DNA from: an uncultured Geobacteraceae bacterium
GTDB lineage: Bacteria > Desulfobacterota > Desulfuromonadia > Geobacterales > Pseudopelobacteraceae
Assembly: GCA_903875605.1 (NCBI GenBank)
Contig: CAIQWT010000092.1
Location: forward strand, 1-64,000
Direction of reading: 5' to 3'
Length of the DNA: 64,000 nt
Shown here piece after piece: positions 56,701 to 64,000 of this stretch. Position 1 is the stretch's first letter; each line of letters opens with the position of its first letter. A model generated the notes under the pieces. That model saw nothing but the letters and a program-made list of their open reading frames with translations. It ran no database searches and was not told the DNA's origin. The position numbers and the translations under genes are program-made.

Positions 56701-59700
56701 GGCCGGGGCATTAAACTGGAGCGTTGTATCGGCAAGCGTTGTGGATGTTGTAAAAGGGACAAATCCGGCGGTGCCAGTCCCTGCAACCAATACGGTATTA
56801 TCCAAAGAGTCCACCATAACAATTTGATTCCTGCTGGTATCCGCAATGTAGATATTACCAAACAAATCGGTCGCGACCGCAGCCGGGCCCACTATCGTTA
56901 ACCCTGTAACTGCTGATACAGTGTCAGCCAGACTGCCGTTAATTGCGGGAGAAACTGTTGCAGACGGTGACGATGTATAGACACTGTTGCTATTACCTGC
57001 TGTGTCATTAAGAACGACACTGATAGGTATCTGTGCATCCTGGCGAATGTTGGTGTCGCCGGCAGCAACGTTATACGTTACCGTATAAGTTTTGTCGTTG
57101 TTGTCAACAAATGCGGTCATTATTTTACCGTTGATAGAAATTGCACTGAGAGAATAACCGGTAGCATCAGCCGTTATGATCATCTTTAGTGCTTGACCGG
57201 CTCTTACGACTCCAGATGCCGGATTGAAAGTGATTCCGCTGATAACAGGCCGGTTGGCGTCAATGGCCGGGGAGTTCGCTGCCAGAGGCGCTGTTGTAAA
57301 AGGGGTATTACCGGTAAGAGTCGCATCAAGAAGCACGATACTCACAGGTATTTCAGCCGTCTGTGCTACATCCGTGTCTCCTGAAATAACCGTATAAGTA
57401 ACAGTATAGGTGTTATTAAGATTATCGGTAAAGCCGGTCGCCGTTTTACCATTTATAGTGATAGCTCCGGCAGTATAGCCCACTGCATCAGCTGTAATGG
57501 TGGCAGTGAGCACTCCGCCCAACCCTAAAATCCCTGATGACGGGCTAAAGGTAACTCCGCTGATAACAGGCGGGTGTGCGTTAATAGCTGGAGTATTGGC
57601 AAAAGTAGGCGCTGTTGTATACGGTGCGTTACTGTTGGATGCAGTATCGGTAAGCACCACACTTATTGCAATCACAGAACTCTGGGCAATATTTGCATCA
57701 GTGGGGGTGACCGTATAGTACACAGTGTAGACACCGCCACCAACATCCGCGAAACCCGTTATGCCTTTACCATTAATAGTGATCGCACCTGCTGCATAAC
57801 CAGCGGCATCTGCTGTTATAGTAGCGGTCAATATACCGCCCACTCCTAGAATCCCGGATGGCGGGTTAAAGGTAACGTTGGAAATTACAGGCCTATTTGC
57901 GTCAATTGCGGGTGCATTAACAGCAAGAGGTGCAGTGGTGAAAGGGGCATTAGTATTGAGAGCCCCATCAACGAGAACCACGCTAATTGGAACTTGTAAA
58001 GTATCAGCGACATCGGCATCACCAGCAGTAACCGTATAAATTACTGAATAGATACCGCCACCAATCTCCGTAAACCCGCTTACTGTTTTGTTATTTATGG
58101 TTATCGTTCCGGGAGTATAACCAGTAGTATCAGCGGTTATCGTCGCAGTAAGAATTCCGCCTATTCCTAAAATGCCTGATGCCGGTGAAAACGTGACACT
58201 GGTAATCACAGGACTATGAGCATCAATTGCCGGCGCGTTGACTGCAAGTGGAGCCGTAGTAAAAGGAATATTACTGTTTAGTACTGCATCGGTTAGCACC
58301 ACACTGATAGGAATTGGAGATGTTTGAGCTATATCCAAATCTCCTGCGGCTACTACATATTTCACTGAATAGGTATTGTCATGATTGTCGGTAAATCCGG
58401 TCACTGCTTTGCTATTGATCGTAATAGCGCCGGCATTATACCCAGAAGCGTCAGCGGTTATAGTTGCGGTAAGAATTCCACCTATTCCTATGATGCCTGT
58501 TGTTTTGTCAAACGTGACACCTAATATTACCGGTTTGTTTGTATCAATTGCAGGTGCATTAGCAAAAGCGGGCGCTGTTGTAAATGGAGCGTTGCTGTTA
58601 CCGGCAGCATCGGTAAGAACAACACTCACCGGAATTTGCGATGTCTGTGCGATGTCTGTGTCGCCTGAGGCTACTGTATATGTCACCGTATAGGTATTGT
58701 CATGATTGTCAGTAAATCCGGTCACTGCTTTGCCATTAATGGTGATCGTACCGGCTGCATAACCCGCAGCATCGGCGGTTATAGTCGCAATCAGAGAACT
58801 GCCTATTCCTATAATACCTGCTGACGGGCTAAAAGTGATGCTAGTTATTATTGGGCTATTTGCATCAATAGCAGGCGAACTTATAGCTGAAGGCTTAGTT
58901 GTGTATGGATCGTTACTGTTACCGGCAGCATCAGTAAGGACTGCGCTTAGCGGAATTTGCGACGTCTGTGCGACATCTGTATCACCAGAGGCAACCGTAT
59001 AGGTCACCGTATAGGTGTTGTTATGATTGTCAGTAAATCCGGTCACTGCTTTACCATTAATGGTGATCGCACCGGCAGTGTAACCTGAAGCATCGGCAAA
59101 AATGGTAGCAGTCAATGAGTTGCCTATCTTTAGCGTGCCCGAGGTAGGACTATAAGTCACGTTACTGACAATAGGAAGAATCGCAATAGACGGCGCATTG
59201 ACTGCGAGAGGCGCCGTTGTAAAAGTCAGACTACTATTACCGCCCGTGTCAACAAGCACTATACTTACGGGTATTTCCAATGTTTGCAGGATATCGTTGT
59301 CACCTGCCGCTACTGTATACTTTACAGTATAGGTATTGTTGAGATTGTCAGTAAAGCTAAGCGGGTCTATTGCTTTACCATTAATGGTGATTGTACCGGC
59401 AGCATAACCGGCGGCATCAGCTGTTATTATGGCAGTCAGTGTTTCGCCTGCTCCCAGTACACCTGTAGTCGGACTGAACGTGATGCCGGTAATCACCGGC
59501 TTATGGGCATCAATAGCAGGTGCGCTGGCAAAACCAGGAGATGTTGTGAAAGGGAAATTACTAATAAGGCTTGAATCTGTAAGTACCACACTTACTGGTA
59601 TCTCCAGAGAATCAAGAATATCGTGGTCCCCTTCTACAACCGTATAAGTTACAGTATATGTTTTGTTACCATTATCTATAAATCCAGTTGCAGTTTTACC

Positions 59701-60891
59701 ATTGATAAGGATCGAACCGAAGGTATAACCGGCCTGATCAGCCGTTATGGTAGCGGTCACGGCTCCACCTATTCCTACAATGCCAGAAGCGGGACTAAAG
59801 GCAACACTTGTGATTATAGGTCTGGGAACAATTACTGGCGTAAGGGAATCAATCGCAGGGGCTGTGGCAAAAGTTGGAGCTGTCGTAAAGGGGGCACTAC
59901 TATTTAGAGACGTATCAGTAAGTACAACACTTATGGGGATTTCAGAGGAGTCAGAGATAGATGTATCGCCCACGCTGACTGTGTAGATAACCGTATATTG
60001 ACCTCCGCCGATATCGGAAAAACCGGTGACTGCTTTGCCGTTTATGGTAATCACACCGGCAGTATAACCGGCTGCATCAGCAGTTATAGTCGCCGTAAGA
60101 ATTCCGCCTATTCCCAAAACGCCAGTTGACGGAGAAAATGTGACTCCGGTAACTAATGGAGCATTTGCATCCACAGCGGGCGCGTTAGCTGCGAGTGGAG
60201 CCGTTGTAAAAGGAGAGTTGCTGTTACCAGCGGCGTCTAAAAGAGCCACACTAACAGGTATCTCGGCCGCCTGCGCTATATCTGAATCTCCTGCAGCAAC
60301 AGTATAGGTCACCGTATAGGTGTTGTCATGATTATCGGCAAATCCGGTTACCGCTTTGTTATTGATTTTGATGTCACCGGCTGTGTAACCAGTAGCATCA
60401 GCTGAAATAGTGGCTATCAGCTGATCGCCGATCTTCAAAGTGCCTGAAGTTATGTTAAAGGCAACACTTGTAACAACTGGCACAGCTGCATCAATAGCGG
60501 GCGAATTTGCTGCTGGTGGAGGCACCGTGTATGGAGCAGTACTATTACCACCGGCAGTAGACAGTACAACGCTAATCGGGATTGTTGAGCCGGAAGGAAT
60601 ATTGGTATCTCCTGCGGCTACAGTATAGGTTACGGTGTAGGTTGTATCGCCTTTATCAGTAAAACTAAATGGGTCTATCGGTTTGCCGTTAATGGTAATC
60701 AAACCTGCAACATAACCAGTTGCATCAGCTGAAATGGTGGCTGTCAACGTTTGACCAATTCCCCTATAGCCAGATGACGGGCTGAATGTAACCCCACCTG
60801 CACCTGGCGACGCAAAAACGGCACCCGCCGTCATGAGGATTATAATAACAAGTGCGGCCATTAACATGAGGAATGGACGTTTCAGCATCAT
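53737..60891 (-). CDS. Giant secreted multi-domain surface protein (Ig-like repeats, NHL, chitobiase-like repeats, cohesin, dockerin)
   Basis: The 2384-residue protein has a signal peptide (PFLMLMAALVIIILMTAGAVFA). Residues about 33-1313 hold 12 repeats of about 107 residues with the theme VTFSPSSGxLGIGG, LTATITADAAGY, ITINGKAVTGF, YTVTYTVASGD, IPVSVVLTDAAGNSN, FTTAP. About 1318-1680 are NHL-type repeats (NIYIADTSRNQI, NVYVADSGNHRV, DLYIADAGNNRI). About 1682-2087 hold five chitobiase C-terminal-like repeats (IYYTTSGTAPTTSS, YFAVDTVGNS). An Ig-like domain (2090-2175), a cohesin-like domain (2178-2320) and a dockerin-like C-terminus with the EF loop VDLNADGIVQIYELQQVINS follow. GGAGATGTT precedes the ATG. 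It sits between flgE and fliL. No catalytic domain is seen; an adhesive fibre is likely. Confidence 0.88.
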   Translation of the reverse strand: MMLKRPFLMLMAALVIIILMTAGAVFASPGAGGVTFSPSSGYRGIGQTLTATISADATGYVAGLITINGKPIDPFSFTDKGDTTYTVTYTVAAGDTNIPSGSTIPISVVLSTAGGNSTAPYTVPPPAANSPAIDAAVPVVTSVAFNITSGTLKIGDQLIATISADATGYTAGDIKINNKAVTGFADNHDNTYTVTYTVAAGDSDIAQAAEIPVSVALLDAAGNSNSPFTTAPLAANAPAVDANAPLVTGVTFSPSTGVLGIGGILTATITADAAGYTAGVITINGKAVTGFSDIGGGQYTVIYTVSVGDTSISDSSEIPISVVLTDTSLNSSAPFTTAPTFATAPAIDSLTPVIVPRPIITSVAFSPASGIVGIGGAVTATITADQAGYTFGSILINGKTATGFIDNGNKTYTVTYTVVEGDHDILDSLEIPVSVVLTDSSLISNFPFTTSPGFASAPAIDAHKPVITGITFSPTTGVLGAGETLTAIITADAAGYAAGTITINGKAIDPLSFTDNLNNTYTVKYTVAAGDNDILQTLEIPVSIVLVDTGGNSSLTFTTAPLAVNAPSIAILPIVSNVTYSPTSGTLKIGNSLTATIFADASGYTAGAITINGKAVTGFTDNHNNTYTVTYTVASGDTDVAQTSQIPLSAVLTDAAGNSNDPYTTKPSAISSPAIDANSPIITSITFSPSAGIIGIGSSLIATITADAAGYAAGTITINGKAVTGFTDNHDNTYTVTYTVASGDTDIAQTSQIPVSVVLTDAAGNSNAPFTTAPAFANAPAIDTNKPVILGVTFDKTTGIIGIGGILTATITADASGYNAGAITINSKAVTGFTDNHDNTYSVKYVVAAGDLDIAQTSPIPISVVLTDAVLNSNIPFTTAPLAVNAPAIDAHSPVITSVTFSPASGILGIGGILTATITADTTGYTPGTITINNKTVSGFTEIGGGIYSVIYTVTAGDADVADTLQVPISVVLVDGALNTNAPFTTAPLAVNAPAIDANRPVISNVTFNPPSGILGVGGILTATITADAAGYAAGAITINGKGITGFADVGGGVYTVYYTVTPTDANIAQSSVIAISVVLTDTASNSNAPYTTAPTFANTPAINAHPPVISGVTFSPSSGILGLGGVLTATITADAVGYTAGAITINGKTATGFTDNLNNTYTVTYTVISGDTDVAQTAEIPVSIVLLDATLTGNTPFTTAPLAANSPAIDANRPVISGITFNPASGVVRAGQALKMIITADATGYSLSAISINGKIMTAFVDNNDKTYTVTYNVAAGDTNIRQDAQIPISVVLNDTAGNSNSVYTSSPSATVSPAINGSLADTVSAVTGLTIVGPAAVATDLFGNIYIADTSRNQIVMVDSLDNTVLVAGTGTAGFVPFTTSTTLADTTLQFNAPAGITTDIYGNVYVADSGNHRVHMIIADPVTKLISSASRIVTVAGSGTKGFAGDGAIATVPLVRLNNPTAVAVDNTGTVDSKGKLLTTGNLYIADNGNYLIRKVLPVKASTNTTTLITTFTSGLISTIAGDGNATRLTAYGVALSPNLGDLYIADAGNNRILKIAATKGVIDGKTAPVSVVGNGVAGFAGDSGPAILAQLNQPKGVATDGVDLYIADTENNSVRRVSLATGIISTRLGSTLLSAAIDAPVGFARPASVAVDAVGTVIVEDAGNSVIQKIVASNSGITTASPPGGVYKTIAPVTLTSSTGAIITYSINGGAQQTYTKAIPISGPATTILTFTSTDSAGHAEVMNTATYIFDTTGPVATAEPLGNSFSKPQSVTLTSEQNAVIYYTTSGTAPTTSSTKYTTPLTINKTITLMYFAVDTVGNSGTTETQVYTIDVVAPITTASVLSGTYASIQSVALTSDDPKAAIHYTTDGSIPTAASPKYTTPVLINNSTVLSYFAIDIAGNKELVKTQEYTIIILTTTASPKGGVFNSPQTVVLSANGAGTIYYTIDGTVPSTTSKTTKKYSSTAPILLQDAKTTIQFFAVDTKGVIEKVKVEIYTVDSTPATTVAVCGTTANKITLTATDAVDLLPKIMYSTSNSVNHSGTAFAYYTSPVVFSNNTIVKFFAVDAAGNIEPIKTAYCAVVAAPLDTNPALYLETLADGSTTSSLSLYVSGNVAPFTATTLDINGTVITTSTVDGSFSHVNTLVAGVNSITTTATNGILSSVDTRTINYLAPGTTPTTITIGKSIGVIGHSVRVPISLASGYQVAAVSIDIAYDPTTSNLSNPAVTIAKTAAALGKSIQGGTTTNSLGVKVYRIVINDLNKLNTPLPDGEIANLSFTVISSAVTGIEALAIDSNSATDLNANSLILSPGTDGTVTIVAKPGDTFALGVNNPSTLKGVQDALYMLLDPVTYPVSGSVDLNADGIVQIYELQQVINSFIGL
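56950..60795 (-). repeat. Twelve tandem ~320-bp coding repeats
   Basis: The Ig-like repeats of the giant protein are tandem copies of about 320 bases. Neighbouring copies 6 and 7 share long identical stretches (about 58.7-59.1 kb: the codons for KAVTGFTDNH, NTYTVTYTVASGDTD and AQTSQIP), which points to recent duplication, while outer copies (1, 4 and 12) have diverged. Such arrays change copy number by recombination. Confidence 0.85.
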
Positions 60892-60929
60892 AACATCTCC
60901 TTTTTACTGACTCGTTTTGCAAAACTTTC

Positions 60930-60983
60930 AAAACAGGGCAGACCGGATTGAACTATTATCACTCAACCTGGTCTGCCTGTTTC
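60930..60983 (-). terminator. Long hairpin after flgE
   Basis: On the minus strand AAACAGGCAGACCAGGTTGA pairs with TCAATCCGGTCTGCCCTGTTT with two mismatches around a 12-base loop, followed by TGAAAGTTTTGC. The long stem suggests termination of the fliK-flgE transcript, though the T tract is short. The giant-protein start follows about 40 bases later, leaving little room for a promoter outside this stem. Confidence 0.65.
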
Positions 60984-60992
60984 TTTGTTACC

Positions 60993-61886
60993 TTATCGTT
61001 TCAGGTTCAATATTTCTTGAGTCATTTCGTCAGATGTTGTGATGGTCTTGGAATTCGCAGAGTATGCTCGCTGTGTCAGAATCATTTTGACGAATTCATT
61101 GGCAAGGTCAACGTTACTCAACTCAATGTTATTGGCCATAATTTTTTCGGTCGCACCATTCTGGCTGCCGATAACCGGGTCACCAGATCCGCCGGTGATA
61201 GAACCGGTCGAGCGGAACAGTGATCCGCCGACTTTTTCCATACCAGGTGGGTTATCGATTTTGGCTGTACCAAGGAAGACCGTTGGGGCGGCAGTGACAG
61301 GTGCAGCGGCGTTGCCTTGATAGTAAACGATCGAACTGTTGCCGCCGGCATCAGAATAGAGCAGGGCAATTTCGCCTTTGGCGCTAATGCTGCTGACTTT
61401 TTGAAAATCGAGCACCACACCACCAGGAGTAGTGTACTGAGGAGTAAAAACGATTGGCATCGAAGCAGAATCAAGTACATTGTAGTTGTCGGGAGTAATC
61501 AAGGCTTTACTGCTGTCTACACGAAAAGCCCCGGCGCGCGTGTAGTAGGCGTCCGTTGCAGCTACGGCCGTAGCAGTAATCGGCGTCCCCGGCTTTGCTA
61601 CCGCAAAGAAATTATCACCCTGAATAGCAACGTCTGTAGGTATGGTTGTCGTTTCCAGAGAACTCTGGGAAAATGTTGTGTCAACTTTCTGGATTTGTAC
61701 TCCATGACCGAGTTGGCCAAGTGATTGGCTGCCGACTGAAGTTGAAAGGACATCCGAGAAAAGCATGCGGGAGCCTTTGAAGCCAAGAGTATTCACGTTG
61801 GATATATTGTTGCCGATAACATTCATTGCTTCTGCCTGATTAAGTAAGCCGCTGACGCCTGTGAACATAGTTGATGTAAGACTCAT
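60993..61886 (-). CDS. flgE: Flagellar hook protein FlgE (short form)
   Basis: The 297-residue protein has the rod/hook N-terminal motif MFTGVSGLLNQAEAMNVIGN and the C-terminal EFVKMILTQRAYSANSKTIT, with the middle D1 motifs YYTRAGAFRVD and IQGDNFFAV. Position after flgD and TIGR02530 makes FlgE the best call, although hook proteins are usually above 400 residues and the variable outer domain is much reduced. CTGGAGG precedes the ATG. Confidence 0.85.
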   Translation of the reverse strand: MSLTSTMFTGVSGLLNQAEAMNVIGNNISNVNTLGFKGSRMLFSDVLSTSVGSQSLGQLGHGVQIQKVDTTFSQSSLETTTIPTDVAIQGDNFFAVAKPGTPITATAVAATDAYYTRAGAFRVDSSKALITPDNYNVLDSASMPIVFTPQYTTPGGVVLDFQKVSSISAKGEIALLYSDAGGNSSIVYYQGNAAAPVTAAPTVFLGTAKIDNPPGMEKVGGSLFRSTGSITGGSGDPVIGSQNGATEKIMANNIELSNVDLANEFVKMILTQRAYSANSKTITTSDEMTQEILNLKR

Positions 61887-62042
61887 TTTGTTGCCTCCAG
61901 TTTTTTAGTTTGAGTTTTTGTGTGAAACGCGTCATTCGGACGTCGTTTCAGGGCTTCCTCAAGGAGGGCCGGCCCGAAAAAACAATTTAGATTTTAGATT
62001 TTGGATTGAATTCAATATCCATAATTCAGATCCAAAATTGCC
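61887..62042. other. Intergenic hairpins between the TIGR02530 gene and flgE
   Basis: The 156-base gap holds two dyads: GAAACGCGTC (61924-61933) with GACGTCGTTTC, and an AT-rich palindrome ATTTTGGAT (61998-62006) with ATCCAAAAT (62030-62038) whose pairing extends inward through TGAATT/AATTCA with one bulge. ATTTTAGATTTTAG direct repeats lie beside the latter. An attenuating or processing role is possible. Confidence 0.4.
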
Positions 62043-62429
62043 TCAGATGATTACTGCTGAATCTATGTTGGTAAACACATTCCCCCGCATCTGCATCTTA
62101 TCCATTGCGGTTACTACCGTACGATTCTTTACGCTGACCACCAGCGCTGAATCCCCCATCATTACCAATGATTCCTTACCCCCTTTTTGAGCCACACTGT
62201 TGACGGCACCTTCGAGATTTGCAAGATCAGCTGCTGAAAATGTTATGTTGCGCGCCCGGAGTCTATCCTGAGCATGTTGTGAAAACGTGATCCCCTGACT
62301 AGGTAGTTTCTTATCCAGAACCTGGGCAAACGGCGAATTTGAAGTCTGGCCGGATACCGGTTTTTGCTGCTGTGGACGATCGATCCTGCCCGGTTGAAGA
62401 GGATTAGGAATAAAGATCTGATCAATCAT
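62043..62429 (-). CDS. Flagellar operon protein, TIGR02530 family
   Basis: The 128-residue product has the family core ITFSQHAQDRLRARNITFSA, LEGAVNSVAQKGGKESLVMM and NRTVVTAMD. Genes of this kind lie between flgD and flgE in many flagellar clusters of Gram-positives and deltaproteobacteria and are thought to assist hook assembly; the exact role is not established. AGGAA precedes the ATG, which is six bases after the flgD stop. Confidence 0.9.
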   Translation of the reverse strand: MIDQIFIPNPLQPGRIDRPQQQKPVSGQTSNSPFAQVLDKKLPSQGITFSQHAQDRLRARNITFSAADLANLEGAVNSVAQKGGKESLVMMGDSALVVSVKNRTVVTAMDKMQMRGNVFTNIDSAVII

Positions 62430-62435
62430 TTCCTG

Positions 62436-63098
62436 TTACACCCCCTTGACGCTGATAACATCGGTCAGAGATACGGAAGAAGCGCCGATGGTCAGTAATG
62501 GTGTACTGCCTGTAAGGTTGACACCATCGATTCGTCCTGTGGTGTAGGTGACCGGAGTTAGAGCACTGCCATTTGCTGCCGAAGCGGTGACGGCAAACGT
62601 GTACGAACCCGCCACAAGTAATGCACCGTTATTGTCACGGCCATCCCAGGAAAAGCTGTTGTTCCCGGAGTTACATGCCCCGATTGCTGCCGTTCTAACT
62701 GTTTTTCCGGTTCCATCCAAAATTGAAACCTGCGTGGTTGTTGCAGAGAGCGGTAAATTAAATTCCAGGGTTGACGAGACGCTTCCGTCAAATGTGGCAA
62801 CATTACCGTTTGCTTTAACCTCTTTGCCGATGAAAGAAAGTGCCGTCAGATTTATAGAATTATTCTGAGCAGACAACAGGTCTTTCAAGGCTGTGTTACT
62901 GTTGTATGATTGCTCCACCAGAGACAACTGTGATAGCTGGTCCAGCATTGCTGATGGATCCTGCGGTTTCAAAGGATCCTGATACTGTAGCTGGGCAATA
63001 AACAGTTTCATGAAATCATCCTTGTTCATTCCCAGGGATTTCTTCATGGCTGCTGCCGCCGCAGTGGTATCGGTTGATGCTGCTACTGTACTTACCAT
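62436..63098 (-). CDS. flgD: Flagellar hook-capping protein FlgD
   Basis: The 220-residue protein has the FlgD N-terminal motif DDFMKLFIAQLQYQDPLKPQ then SLVEQSYNSN, and the C-terminal Ig-like/tudor part with NSFSWDGRDNNGALLVAGSY. It caps the growing hook. AGGTGA lies before the ATG. Confidence 0.95.
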   Translation of the reverse strand: MVSTVAASTDTTAAAAAMKKSLGMNKDDFMKLFIAQLQYQDPLKPQDPSAMLDQLSQLSLVEQSYNSNTALKDLLSAQNNSINLTALSFIGKEVKANGNVATFDGSVSSTLEFNLPLSATTTQVSILDGTGKTVRTAAIGACNSGNNSFSWDGRDNNGALLVAGSYTFAVTASAANGSALTPVTYTTGRIDGVNLTGSTPLLTIGASSVSLTDVISVKGV

Positions 63099-63115
63099 TT
63101 TTTCTCACCTGCCTT

Positions 63116-64000
63116 TCAATAGTGAATGTCGAGCATGGATTGCCCTTGCTGTTTCTGATACGCTGCCTGGCCTGATGGCAGATCAGCCTGAGCGGTTTGA
63201 TAACCCCGAGGCGAGGCCCAAATCTGCTGCTGGTGCTGCTGCTTTACCAGTTCACGCCAGGCATTCTGGTTCTGCCCCTGCCCACCCGGTCCTTTTCCGC
63301 CGGTAGTAACTTCAAAAGATTCCATAGTTATGTTCTGGCGAGCCAGAGATTCCTTCAGTGAGTCAGTATGCTGTATTATTGCATCCCGCACCGTCCGGTT
63401 TTCGGTTACGATTTCAACCGAAAGCTTCTGCCCTTGAAGATTCAGGTTCATCTTCAGTTCACCGAGACTATCTGGTGAAAATGTCAACGTGATCTGCTGA
63501 TTTCCCGGCTTTACATCATGCTGCACAAGTCGCTCTTTAACCTGTTGCATAACCTGTTCCGGAATATCCTGTCGCAATGTTTCATTTGATAATGACTTCG
63601 TTGTTGCGGGTGTTTTCTGATGATCAGCTATCAATAGCCCACGCATATCCTGTGCCATCTGACGATCATCAAGTGAACCATCAGGATTACCCTGATTGTT
63701 GTTGCCAAACGCAGCCTCAGAGTCCTGTGACGATTCGCTAGCAGACACCATGCCTGCCAGTGGAGCTGTCATTTCTTTGACAATATTCTGTTCATGTACC
63801 GACTGAACTTTTTCAATTTGCTGCCCGGCATTAAACATTCTTTTGGCACCGGGTGTTTCCTGTACCAACGCTGAAATTCGATTATCTGCTGCAACCGGTG
63901 CAGCTATTTCCCTAACGGCAATCGGCTGTGGTTGCGAGATTAGTATCTCTAATTCCGACTCCGGCGGCGTAACAACTGCCGTGATAACTGGATGAGCGGT
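63116..64000 (-). CDS. fliK: Flagellar hook-length control protein FliK, C-terminal part
   Basis: The frame is open to the right edge of the window (295 codons seen, the start lies beyond). The last part is the Flg_hook domain: NQQITLTFSPDSLGELKMNL, GQKLSVEIVTENRTVRDAII and a Gln-rich tail. The earlier part is low complexity, as usual for FliK. FliK measures hook length and triggers the FlhB switch. Followed by flgD after 17 bases. Confidence 0.9.
   Translation of the reverse strand, partial: TAHPVITAVVTPPESELEILISQPQPIAVREIAAPVAADNRISALVQETPGAKRMFNAGQQIEKVQSVHEQNIVKEMTAPLAGMVSASESSQDSEAAFGNNNQGNPDGSLDDRQMAQDMRGLLIADHQKTPATTKSLSNETLRQDIPEQVMQQVKERLVQHDVKPGNQQITLTFSPDSLGELKMNLNLQGQKLSVEIVTENRTVRDAIIQHTDSLKESLARQNITMESFEVTTGGKGPGGQGQNQNAWRELVKQQHQQQIWASPRGYQTAQADLPSGQAAYQKQQGQSMLDIHY

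Noticed and set aside
56420..56901. Several plus-strand frames opposite the giant gene
   Set aside because: They are antisense shadows of the NHL-coding part, without ribosome sites and with unlikely composition.
56950..60795. Long direct repeats as a CRISPR array
   Set aside because: The repeats are about 320 bases, in frame and coding; there are no short repeats with unique spacers and no cas genes.

Overview
The window looks like chromosomal DNA of a Geobacter-type deltaproteobacterium (Desulfuromonadia). This is inferred from gene content: GTP-dependent PEP carboxykinase, an EtfB/ferredoxin-EtfA/membrane Fe-S reductase operon, a bacteriohemerythrin, many CheY-like regulators, a delta-type flagellar cluster carrying the TIGR02530 protein, and large secreted proteins with NHL, chitobiase-like, cohesin and dockerin modules. 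The species cannot be named from the sequence alone.

Layout. 1-2.9 kb: a decayed element next to a tRNA-Glu gene. It holds a truncated tyrosine-integrase N-terminus, a TetR regulator with a 32-bp palindromic operator, a family-1 glycosyltransferase, and at the far end a second copy of the tRNA 3' tail and terminator followed by a DUF4160/DUF2442 remnant. 3-10.2 kb: an NlpC/P60 lipid-exported or periplasmic hydrolase with a helical-repeat protein, a cheR-mcp-cheW trio, a small lipoprotein, hypA and pckG. 10.7-13.8 kb: a 1000-residue hybrid sensor kinase. 13.8-18.2 kb: etfB-etfA-Fe-S protein. 18.5-24.7 kb: gltB-gltD glutamate synthase. 25.1-26.5 kb: 3-oxoacid CoA-transferase. 27-29.4 kb: EVE protein, MlaF and MlaD-like genes without a permease. 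29.4-32.4 kb: paired M16 peptidases, then hemerythrin. 32.8-37 kb: a leftward set of FAD dehydrogenase, receivers, a receiver-kinase and UspA. 37-47.5 kb: rodZ-like, PilF-like TPR lipoprotein, PfkB kinase, TolC, fused PabBC, RND pump, a small unknown protein and the adaptor. 47.6-64 kb: a leftward flagellar cluster (fliK, flgD, TIGR02530, flgE, then fliL-M-N-O-P-Q-R-flhB).

The most striking region is 53.1-60.9 kb. Between flgE and fliL, and bounded by a terminator-like hairpin on each side, sits a two-gene module: a 2384-residue secreted protein (12 Ig-like repeats, NHL propeller, about five chitobiase-like repeats, a cohesin-like domain and a C-terminal dockerin-like EF loop) and, 14 bases downstream, a small lipoprotein with its own cohesin-like domain. 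The simplest reading is a surface fibre held on the outer membrane by a cohesin-dockerin contact; this is a hypothesis. Other points worth attention are an flhB that apparently begins with ACG, an inverted-repeat element abutting flhB where flhA would be expected, and the two structurally matching copies of the tRNA-Glu tail whose terminator stems differ in sequence but keep pairing and loop.

Calls rest on reading translations and motifs by eye; no database search was possible.
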